Positions 1 through 8,883 of a DNA stretch of 13,448 nucleotides are shown here, piece after piece. How positions within the stretch are numbered: position 1 is the stretch's first letter; each line of letters opens with the position of its first letter. Below the pieces are notes generated by a model. It was given only the letters and a program-made list of their open reading frames with translations, did no database searches and was not told where the DNA came from. Origin of the DNA: Actinomycetota bacterium (GTDB lineage: Bacteria > Actinomycetota > Actinomycetes > Nanopelagicales > Nanopelagicaceae). Position numbers and translations under genes: made by a program. The stretch spans positions 1 to 13,448 of the forward strand of contig WLMP01000017.1 of assembly GCA_009700155.1 (NCBI GenBank). The letters run 5' to 3'.

Positions 1-44
1 ATAATGTCTTCTGAGTTATCTTCACCCTCTGAGTGGTCTGACAA
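1..44 (-). CDS. Possible N-terminus of an unidentified protein, cut by the left window edge
   Basis: On the minus strand a TTG codon at 44-42 opens a frame that stays open to the window edge (14 full codons). It starts Met-Ser-Asp-His-Ser-Glu and is strikingly acidic. An AAAGG Shine-Dalgarno-like match at 55-51 lies 6 nt before the TTG; topA in this window also uses TTG with an SD, so the arrangement is plausible here. The frame would follow the phosphatase gene on the same strand with a gap of about 75 bp. Too little is visible to assign a family. The opposite strand is also open here to a TAA at 61-63, so the direction is uncertain. Confidence 0.28.
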   Translation of the reverse strand, partial: MSDHSEGEDNSEDI

Positions 45-81
45 GTTTCACCTTTCGATTTAACTGGGAAGCTGTCGAGTA

Positions 82-110
82 ACCCTAGCAGTTCAACCTG
101 TAAGTAGGGT
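82..110. other. Weak stem-loop between the phosphatase stop and the left-edge frame
   Basis: ACCCTA (82-87) pairs with TAGGGT (105-110), and inside it CAG (89-91) pairs with CTG (98-100), leaving an asymmetric internal bulge. It lies just past the phosphatase stop codon and could act as a weak terminator or processing hairpin. There is no T-run on either side, so a classical intrinsic terminator is unlikely. Apart from this hairpin and the left-edge frame I see nothing in bases 1-118. Confidence 0.25.
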
Positions 111-118
111 GGGAATAC

Positions 119-661
119 TTAAGATTTCACCCACGTTACATAGCCAGTTGCTGCCGCCTCGATTACTTTAAGCACAGACTCAAACTCGGTAAGTGGCCCG
201 CCATATGGGTCAGCTACTGACAGTTTCGTTGCTTCATGACCATCTGGATCGATCTTGCTTTTATTGGGATCAAAAGAGGTGAACATGAATACCTTATCTT
301 TATCGCTATCACTTTTGGCTAACTTTAAGATTGCATCCCGGTTACTTAAGTCCATGGCTAAAATCAAATCGTGTTTTATAAAATTTCCTGAGTTAAATTG
401 CTTTGCAATATATTGATACTTATAACCAGCTGATTGCCAAGCTAATTCTGAGTTAATTGCTGCTGGCTGACCAACATGCCAGCTGCCTGTGCCCGAGCTA
501 TCTACAAATACCTTTGGTGAAGTCAGATCTTTTGTTAAGCCAAGCAGCACTGCATTGGCTATTGGCGAGCGGCAAATGTTGCCTAAGCAAACAATATGCA
601 CGCTTATTACTGGCTGCCTACGCAGGGCGGCTAGGTAATTAACTGTCTTTAAAGAGTGCAT
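119..661 (-). CDS. Low-molecular-weight protein tyrosine phosphatase
   Basis: A 180-residue cytosolic phosphatase that hydrolyses phosphotyrosine through a cysteinyl-phosphate intermediate. The P-loop CLGNICRS (residues 25-32) has nucleophile Cys25 and phosphate-binding Arg31. The general-acid motif DPYGG sits at residues 151-155 with Asp151. Family members usually begin about five residues before the catalytic Cys, so this protein has about 20 extra N-terminal residues if it starts at the ATG at 661. A GTG at 601 would give the usual length, but no good SD precedes it, whereas a TATACT box ends 6 nt before the 661 ATG and fits a leaderless mRNA. I therefore prefer 661. The gene diverges from guaB1 across 22 bp. 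In actinobacteria such enzymes dephosphorylate proteins or act in signalling and polysaccharide export; no kinase or export gene is nearby, so the substrate is unknown. Confidence 0.93.
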   Translation of the reverse strand: MHSLKTVNYLAALRRQPVISVHIVCLGNICRSPIANAVLLGLTKDLTSPKVFVDSSGTGSWHVGQPAAINSELAWQSAGYKYQYIAKQFNSGNFIKHDLILAMDLSNRDAILKLAKSDSDKDKVFMFTSFDPNKSKIDPDGHEATKLSVADPYGGPLTEFESVLKVIEAAATGYVTWVKS

Positions 662-669
662 TTAGCGAG

Positions 670-3538
<2,869 letters not shown>

Positions 3539-3549
3539 AATCTTATTTA

Positions 3550-3555
3550 ACTATA
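3550..3555 (-). promoter_or_regulatory. Candidate -10 box of the permease gene
   Basis: Read on the minus strand, 3555-3550 is TATAGT, 11 nt before the ATG at 3538. This predicts a leader of only about 4-5 nt, with no room for a Shine-Dalgarno. It lies in the 24-bp gap after the helicase stop. I found no convincing -35, and read-through from the helicase gene is an alternative. Confidence 0.35.
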
Positions 3556-3562
3556 AAAATAA

Positions 3563-4861
3563 TTATCTTGGGCGTTTGCGGCGCTCATTTGGGCGAGGAC
3601 GTGATTTTTTTCTCCTACCGCCACCTTTGGATCTTGATCCTCTTTCATTACGAGATCTTCCTGACCCATCGCTATTTGTATGAGCTACATCCTCTATTGG
3701 AACTCCAGATGGCTCAAGGGCGCCAGTAATTCTTACTAAAGTTGAATCTAACGGGCGAACTGTGGATTCAGTTAACTTAACACCTGCTCTGGAAGTTAAA
3801 CCATGAACACCTTTGCGTTGTTTATGAGTAGCAAGTGTTACCACTGTGCCAACAGCCCCAGCTCTAGCAGTTCTGCCGGCGCGGTGTAGATAATCTTTGT
3901 GATTCTCTGGTACATCTACATGCACAACTAATGAAACATCATCTACGTGAATTCCTCTGGCTGCAACATCAGTTGCAACTAATGCTGAAGTTTTACCAGA
4001 TTTAAATGCCTCTAAAACTCTTGATCTCTGGCTTTGTGTTTTACCACCATGAAGTGCGCCTACTGCAACGCCTACTTGGTTCATTTTTTTAGCTAATTTA
4101 TCTGCGCCGTGTTTGGTTCTAACAAAAAATATACTTTTGCCTTTTCTGGCTGCAATTTGGGCAGTGATTAAATCTTTATGAGCTTGTTCCATAATCAATA
4201 CATGGTGAGTCATATTTCCAGCTGTAGATTTTTCATTTGCTAGGGAATGAGTTACTGGGTTTCTTAGATACTTTTTAACTAATGAATCTACATCTTTATC
4301 TAAGGTGGCACTAAAAAGCATACGTTGGCCGTTAGGTTTTGTTAAATCTAAAATTCTTTTAACGTCGGGCAAAAATCCCATATCTGCCATCTGGTCTGCT
4401 TCATCTAAAACTGTTATCAAAATATCATCTAGCTTGATATGTTTTTTCTGAATTAGATCAATTAATCGGCCAGGAGTTGCCACAACAATAGGTACACCTC
4501 TTTTTAGGGCTTGAATTTGCTTTGAATATGAAAGCCCGCCAGCAACAACTTGAGAGTTTAAATTTACCGATCTTGAAAGTGGTGCGATTACATCACTTAT
4601 CTGCATAGCTAGTTCACGTGTTGGCGAAAGAATTAAAGCTAAAGGTCGCATTGGGGCTGCAGTTTTTCCAGCAAGTCTTGATATTAAAGCTAAGCCAAAA
4701 GCTAGAGTTTTTCCAGACCCTGTTTGTCCTCTACCTAAAATATCTTTTCCAGCAATAGCATCTGGCAAGGTAGCTTTTTGAATTGGAAAAGGTTTATCAA
4801 TACCAGCCAAATTTAACGCTTTAATAAGCGCAGAGTTAACACCTAAATCTTTAAATGACAT
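3563..4861 (-). CDS. DEAD-box ATP-dependent RNA helicase (RhlE/CsdA-like)
   Basis: A 432-residue cytosolic RNA helicase that uses ATP to unwind short RNA duplexes, typically in ribosome assembly, RNA decay or cold adaptation. All core motifs are present: Q-motif (Phe3 to Gln28), motif I GQTGSGKT (45-52), Ia PTRELA (80-85), Ib TPGR (129-132), motif II DEAD (153-156), III SAT (184-186), V ATDVAARG (296-303) and VI HRAGRTARAG (326-335). The last about 35 residues are an Arg/Lys/Gly/Ser-rich tail, typical of RNA-binding extensions. I chose ATG 4861, which gives the usual MSFKDLG start; an in-frame TTG two codons upstream (4867) is the alternative. No SD is visible. A 140-bp gap upstream with a 21-bp palindrome suggests its own regulated promoter. 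Which RhlE/CsdA/DeaD subgroup it belongs to is not settled. Confidence 0.95.
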   Translation of the reverse strand: MSFKDLGVNSALIKALNLAGIDKPFPIQKATLPDAIAGKDILGRGQTGSGKTLAFGLALISRLAGKTAAPMRPLALILSPTRELAMQISDVIAPLSRSVNLNSQVVAGGLSYSKQIQALKRGVPIVVATPGRLIDLIQKKHIKLDDILITVLDEADQMADMGFLPDVKRILDLTKPNGQRMLFSATLDKDVDSLVKKYLRNPVTHSLANEKSTAGNMTHHVLIMEQAHKDLITAQIAARKGKSIFFVRTKHGADKLAKKMNQVGVAVGALHGGKTQSQRSRVLEAFKSGKTSALVATDVAARGIHVDDVSLVVHVDVPENHKDYLHRAGRTARAGAVGTVVTLATHKQRKGVHGLTSRAGVKLTESTVRPLDSTLVRITGALEPSGVPIEDVAHTNSDGSGRSRNERGSRSKGGGRRKKSRPRPNERRKRPR

Positions 4862-4904
4862 ATGCAACCAATCAAGACATGATGCGTGTCTCGATGGTGA
4901 TTAG

Positions 4905-4910
4905 AGATTA
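4905..4910 (-). promoter_or_regulatory. Tentative -10 box of the helicase gene
   Basis: Read on the minus strand, 4910-4905 is TAATCT, which fits TANNNT. It predicts a start near 4898 and a leader of about 37 nt to the ATG at 4861. The leader contains a small AGACA (4875-4879)/TGTCT (4887-4891) inverted repeat. The region expected for a -35 falls in the palindrome at 4922-4942, so a protein bound there would block the promoter. This is a weak, inferred call. Confidence 0.28.
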
Positions 4911-4921
4911 AGACTCGCAAG

Positions 4922-4942
4922 GTGCTTACAAGTTGTAAGCAC
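4922..4942. promoter_or_regulatory. Perfect 21-bp palindrome, operator-like
   Basis: The arm GTGCTTACAA (4922-4931) is exactly mirrored by TTGTAAGCAC (4933-4942) around a single central G. It lies in the 140-bp gap between the VOC gene stop (5002) and the helicase start (4861). Ten matching pairs with a one-base centre look like a dimeric repressor site (TetR- or GntR-like architecture). As RNA it could instead fold as an 8-bp stem with a 5-nt loop about 60 nt after the VOC stop and end that transcript, but no U-run follows on the minus strand. I do not recognise the specific regulator. The rest of the gap is AT-rich with no other clear element. Confidence 0.6.
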
Positions 4943-5001
4943 ATGGGGGAATTACTGACTTAAGTTTACCTTACTTTTTGTTGCCAAATTACCAAAAAAG
5001 A

Positions 5002-5646
5002 TTAATCCAGCCTGATTTTATTTCCATTAACCGTTAACTCAACAGCCACAATACCTGTTTGATCATTATTTTCACTCACATCGACCCAAGCGATTTCAGC
5101 ATCAACTAATGATTTTGAAATATCAGAATCTAGCCAATCTTGAATCTTAGATTCATCACCAGCAATTTCTATCTTAGAAATTTTTGCTGTTGCCTTGCCA
5201 TCAGTTGATGGGTGTTCTTTAGTTAGCCATTGAATAAAAAATGGTAATTGAGAATCTTCAAGTGTTGCCAGAACACCAATTTGCTTCCAACCTAATTCGC
5301 TTCCATCTGGTCTGCGACGATTACCATCTACTGAAGTTCTTCCCAATCTTGATTCAACTTTCTTAATGTCTTCAGTTGCTAATACCCAAGTAAGCCAGCC
5401 GCCGCCTTCTTCAGCTTTTTTCTTAACTGCTCTACCAAACGGAGTTGAATCTGTTGCTGGGTGATCTAATGGACATACAACCTCAATGTATTGATTATTC
5501 AATAATGGCGCAGTGAAATTTCTTGTACCAAATTTAGGATGTATTCCGCCATCTATAAATGCTGTTCCTATTTGTGAACCAATTCGATTTACTACATCAG
5601 AAATCTGATCATGGGATGCAACATAGGAGATATGGTCTAAACGCAT
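5002..5646 (-). CDS. VOC-superfamily, glyoxalase-like domain protein
   Basis: A 214-residue protein that starts MRLDHISYVA, the typical first strand of a vicinal-oxygen-chelate fold, with His5 as a potential metal ligand. The segment GGIHPKFGTRN (33-43) and QYIEVV (52-57, with Glu55) match the glyoxalase-like domain group (PF13468 type) as I know it. The C-terminal half (about 130-214) looks like a second, degenerate alpha/beta half with no obvious ligand set. No signal peptide or membrane segment is seen, so it is probably cytosolic. VOC proteins include lyases, dioxygenases and resistance proteins, so reaction and substrate cannot be assigned. It lies 44 bp after holB on the same strand and may be the last gene of that cluster. 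No SD precedes the ATG at 5646; a weak CAAAAT -10 candidate ends 6 nt before it. Confidence 0.75.
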   Translation of the reverse strand: MRLDHISYVASHDQISDVVNRIGSQIGTAFIDGGIHPKFGTRNFTAPLLNNQYIEVVCPLDHPATDSTPFGRAVKKKAEEGGGWLTWVLATEDIKKVESRLGRTSVDGNRRRPDGSELGWKQIGVLATLEDSQLPFFIQWLTKEHPSTDGKATAKISKIEIAGDESKIQDWLDSDISKSLVDAEIAWVDVSENNDQTGIVAVELTVNGNKIRLD

Positions 5647-5690
5647 GGGAGTATTTTGCCTTACAAAACTAGGTGCTAATTACCACTTTT

Positions 5691-6836
5691 CTAACGTAAT
5701 TCACACATTAATGCTTCAATAAGTAGCAAGGGGGCTGCATTTTGTGCCAAATTAGTGCGAGTTTTTAGAATTGCCTCAATTTTTTTAAGAGTCCGCTCTG
5801 GGCCAAAAGAGACCGCTAATTTATTGATTTGCTCTTTTAAGTCTTGATTTATCAAAGAATCAGATGAGCCAGATTGAACTAGTAAAACATCCCGATATAA
5901 AGTTGAAAGATCTAAAAGTGCTCGATCTAGATAATCTCTTACCATTCTTGTACTTCTTGACTTCTGTTCCTTCTCTAATTCTTTTATTGCCTTAGACCCA
6001 CCGGCTGCTAATCTAGATCCGGTTGCACCCCATGCTTCTTTTAGTTTAGTAATTTCAACTTCATCTTTTTTCTCAGAATCAGATAATGCCTCGTTTTTTG
6101 CAGCGTCAACCAAAATTTGAGCTGCTTTAAATGCAGATGCAACATCTTTTAACATAAATGGTAATTTCAATATGCTTTCTCGGTTTTGTTTTGCGTTTAA
6201 ATCAGTAGCAAGATATCTAGCTCTTCCAATATGTCCCCCGGAAGCTCTAGCCACAAAATCTGCGACCTTGGGGTCAATTGCATCTCGTTCGATTAATAAA
6301 TTTGCTATTGCTTTTGTTGATGGAGTTCTAAGTGCTAAATGGCGGCAGCGAGATCTAATTGTTGGCAAAACATCAGTTAAGGTTGGTGCGCAAAGTAACC
6401 AGACTGTTCTAAGTCCAGGCTCTTCAATAACTTTTAATAGTGCGTTAGCTGCTGAATCTGTTAATCGATCTGCATCCTCAATTACAACAACTCGCCAGTT
6501 TGCAACCGATGGTGCCCATGAAGCTCTACTAATTAATTCTCTAACCTCATCTATTTTTATAGATAGTCCTTCGGTTTTAATCAATTCAACATCTGCATGT
6601 GAGCCGGTGATAGTTGACATACAATCATTACATTTACTGCAACCACTATCTTTACAAACTAAAGCAGCCGCAAATGCGATTGCAGCATTAGATCGACCTG
6701 ATCCTGGTGGACCAGTAAATAACCAGGCATGTGTCATTCCTTGAGTTTTATCAGCATCGTTTCTAGATGCTAAAACTGCATCTTTTAAGGCTTTAACAAC
6801 CTCGGCTTGGTCAATTAATGAACTAAACACACTCAT
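5691..6836 (-). CDS. holB: DNA polymerase III subunit delta' (clamp loader)
   Basis: A 381-residue AAA+ protein that, with delta and tau/gamma subunits, loads the beta sliding clamp at the replication fork. The P-loop is GPPGSGRS (42-49), with Arg where ATP-binding members have Lys. A four-Cys zinc-binding module follows (Cys61, 66, 69 and 72). A Walker B-like VVVIEDAD is at 116-123, and the SRC motif that supplies the arginine finger is at 162-164 within PTIRSRC. The C-terminal region (about 215-381) is helical, with a charged stretch of Lys/Glu near 255-295, and would form the collar domain. E. coli delta' does not hydrolyse ATP, so the Arg in the P-loop fits a structural role. Its ATG overlaps the stop of the upstream transporter-kinase gene by 4 bp (ATGA), which implies translational coupling. 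topA-tmk-holB is a neighbourhood I recall from other actinobacteria. Confidence 0.94.
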   Translation of the reverse strand: MSVFSSLIDQAEVVKALKDAVLASRNDADKTQGMTHAWLFTGPPGSGRSNAAIAFAAALVCKDSGCSKCNDCMSTITGSHADVELIKTEGLSIKIDEVRELISRASWAPSVANWRVVVIEDADRLTDSAANALLKVIEEPGLRTVWLLCAPTLTDVLPTIRSRCRHLALRTPSTKAIANLLIERDAIDPKVADFVARASGGHIGRARYLATDLNAKQNRESILKLPFMLKDVASAFKAAQILVDAAKNEALSDSEKKDEVEITKLKEAWGATGSRLAAGGSKAIKELEKEQKSRSTRMVRDYLDRALLDLSTLYRDVLLVQSGSSDSLINQDLKEQINKLAVSFGPERTLKKIEAILKTRTNLAQNAAPLLLIEALMCELR

Positions 6837-8854
6837 GTTGTTTTTTGATTCTTCTTTAAACCTTTAATTGCACCCACTCTTTCAACAATTAGTTCATGGA
6901 TTTGCTCTATTGAAAGTGAAGCATCAATCACGGCAAATCGTTCTGGATCAGTATTTGCCAAACTTAAATACTCTTGCCTTACCCGCTCATGGAAAGCTAA
7001 AGGTTCGCTCTCAAGTCGATCAGTTGATTGCAATCTTGAAAGCCCTATTTCTGCTGGCAGATCCATAATGATTGTTAAAGTTGGAGTTAAAGACTCAGTT
7101 GCCCATCTAGAAATTCTGGCAACTTCGCTAGGTAATAAAACTCTACCTGCACCTTGGTAAGCAATTGATGAATCAAAATATCTGTCGGTAATTACAACCT
7201 CACCTTGATCAAGTGCTGGTTTAATCTTTGCAAACACATGATTAGCTCTATCGGCAGCATACATAAGTGCTTCAGCCCTTGGAGAAATTGCGCCGGTTTT
7301 ATTATCTAGTAATATTTCACGAAGTTGATCACCTAGTGGTGTGCCACCAGGCTCTCTAGTAAGTAGAACTTTCTCACCATTTTTTTCAAGCCATTCTTTA
7401 AGTAATTTAGTTTGAGTAGATTTTCCTGATCCTTCGCCACCTTCAAATGATATAAATACTCCGTTACTTATTTGCCCAGTCATGGCACCCAATTCACCTC
7501 TAAGGGCAGATTTAATATCACTCCAAAGTGAAACTGTTGGGCGATCTCGCATATGTAAGTAGGTTAGAACACCGAAAGTAGTGGCAATTAATCCGGCAAA
7601 GAACATTGTAAAAGCTGCGCCATTGTAAGTAACTGTCGTAGTTCTAAATGTATAAGTGTGCTCGCCAATTGCAGCTGCAACTAGTGGTGATATTGCAAGT
7701 ACTAAAACAAGTGAAACTCTGATAAGTGACTGCACAAATGCAAAAGTTCTACCTCTAATCTCATCATCAACTTCCATACCAAGCATTGTGAAGCCTGAAA
7801 CCCAAGCGACTCCTGAAAAAATACCTAAAATAATGGTTATAAAGATAGCTAAAACTAAGTTCAATACTAAAGATAGAATTACTAGTAAAATTCCAGAAAT
7901 TGCTAAGGATGCGCCAAATAATCTTCTTCTCGTAAATTGTGAAAAAACCTTTGGCCCAAAGGAGATTCCGGTTGCAAGACCTAAAAATACTGATCCGAAC
8001 AAAACACCATAAGCAGCTTCACCAGCTTGTAGTTCATCCACGAAAGTTCTAGCTAATCCAATTACCGCTCCTGCTGCAAAGAAAGCTCCTAGCATTCCAA
8101 AAACTAAGCCTCTAATAACCTTTGAACCTTTAATGAATACAAAACCATCAAGCAAAGATCTTGTAAAAGATAATTGCTTAACATTTGCAGCTGGGCCTGC
8201 TGGTATTTCTTTTAAACGCCAAACTGTATAAGCACAAAATGCAAAACTTATTGAATTTATATAAAGAGCAAGATCTGCTGCACTAGCCGGTGTGGTGTTT
8301 CCTAAAATTGAATTTACAACTCCGGAGAAGACTGCCAGAATAGAAAAAACTAAGGCAGCAATTGGTGCTGTTCCATAAGTTGCTAGTAGAGAAACTTGGT
8401 TTGCACTTTCTAATTTGTTTTTTGGGACAAGATTAGGAATTGAGGCTTCTTTTGCTGGTGACCAGAATAAAGTAACTATCTCAACCAATATTGTCGCGGT
8501 ATAAAGCCAGAAGTAATTACCAACAATTGGAATTGATAGATAAAGAGAAAATCTCAGGATGTCGCATGTAATCATTAATTTACGACGATCAAAACGATCA
8601 GCGATTACACCGGCAAATGGTCCCAAAATAACTGCTGGTAACAACCTGACTATAAATACGCCGGCTATTGCAAAGTTTGCTTTTGCATAATCACCACCGG
8701 CTAGTTGTTGCGCAAGAGCGGTGGATGCTAGTAAACCTAACCAGTCTCCAAATGAGGAAAAAGCCATCGCTTGCCAGAGTTTTCTAAATGCGGGAATTGC
8801 TAAAACGCTACGGGATTGTGCTTGCGCTGGGGCCGACGGGTATGGCAATGACAT
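6833..8854 (-). CDS. tmk: MFS transporter fused to thymidylate kinase
   Basis: A 673-residue two-part protein. Residues about 18-435 form a major facilitator transporter. The signature AGVIADRFDRRKLM (81-94) lies between helices 2 and 3, EIRGRT (365-370) marks the equivalent loop in the second half, and many long hydrophobic helices are visible. A short linker (about 436-465) leads to a complete dTMP kinase domain: P-loop GGEGSGKS (472-479), TREPGGTPLG (499-508), DRYFDSSIAYQG (557-568) and the LID region with TDRLE (611-615). The kinase makes dTDP from dTMP for DNA synthesis and would face the cytosol as a membrane-tethered enzyme. It is the only tmk in the window. Longer fusions of this kind occur in Streptomyces, so this is not an assembly error; the frame is continuous. 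The transporter substrate is unknown. A TAGACT -10 candidate ends 6 nt before the ATG, suggesting a leaderless start within the cluster. Confidence 0.93.
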   Translation of the reverse strand: MSLPYPSAPAQAQSRSVLAIPAFRKLWQAMAFSSFGDWLGLLASTALAQQLAGGDYAKANFAIAGVFIVRLLPAVILGPFAGVIADRFDRRKLMITCDILRFSLYLSIPIVGNYFWLYTATILVEIVTLFWSPAKEASIPNLVPKNKLESANQVSLLATYGTAPIAALVFSILAVFSGVVNSILGNTTPASAADLALYINSISFAFCAYTVWRLKEIPAGPAANVKQLSFTRSLLDGFVFIKGSKVIRGLVFGMLGAFFAAGAVIGLARTFVDELQAGEAAYGVLFGSVFLGLATGISFGPKVFSQFTRRRLFGASLAISGILLVILSLVLNLVLAIFITIILGIFSGVAWVSGFTMLGMEVDDEIRGRTFAFVQSLIRVSLVLVLAISPLVAAAIGEHTYTFRTTTVTYNGAAFTMFFAGLIATTFGVLTYLHMRDRPTVSLWSDIKSALRGELGAMTGQISNGVFISFEGGEGSGKSTQTKLLKEWLEKNGEKVLLTREPGGTPLGDQLREILLDNKTGAISPRAEALMYAADRANHVFAKIKPALDQGEVVITDRYFDSSIAYQGAGRVLLPSEVARISRWATESLTPTLTIIMDLPAEIGLSRLQSTDRLESEPLAFHERVRQEYLSLANTDPERFAVIDASLSIEQIHELIVERVGAIKGLKKNQKTT

Positions 8855-8860
8855 GTTATA

Positions 8861-8866
8861 AGTCTA
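8861..8866 (-). promoter_or_regulatory. Candidate -10 box before the transporter-kinase gene
   Basis: Read on the minus strand, 8866-8861 is TAGACT, which fits TANNNT. Exactly 6 nt separate it from the ATG at 8854, the same geometry as the phosphatase gene, so a leaderless transcript could start at the ATG. It lies in the 29-bp gap after the topA stop. No -35 match is seen at the right distance and only a poor SD is present. Confidence 0.38.
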
Positions 8867-8883
8867 CTTCTGTTGGCAAAACT

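Noticed and set aside
1..63. Plus-strand open frame from the edge to TAA at 61-63, possibly a gene end
   Set aside because: It has 20 Ser-rich codons with no recognisable motif. The opposite strand offers a start codon with an SD over the same bases, which is slightly better evidence. It stays possible until flanking sequence is seen.
82..110. tRNA-like GTTCAA motif (91-96) near a stem
   Set aside because: The surrounding bases do not form a T-arm with the required closing pair, and no acceptor, D or anticodon arm can be drawn.
6172..6744. 190-codon plus-strand frame inside holB
   Set aside because: It is antisense to conserved delta' coding sequence, including the Walker and zinc motifs, with no promoter, SD or recognisable domain.
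5691..6836. Loss of the P-loop Lys (Arg in GPPGSGRS) in delta' as a sign of a broken gene
   Set aside because: Delta' need not hydrolyse ATP, and Arg at this site is, to my knowledge, common in actinobacterial delta'. The rest of the protein is intact.
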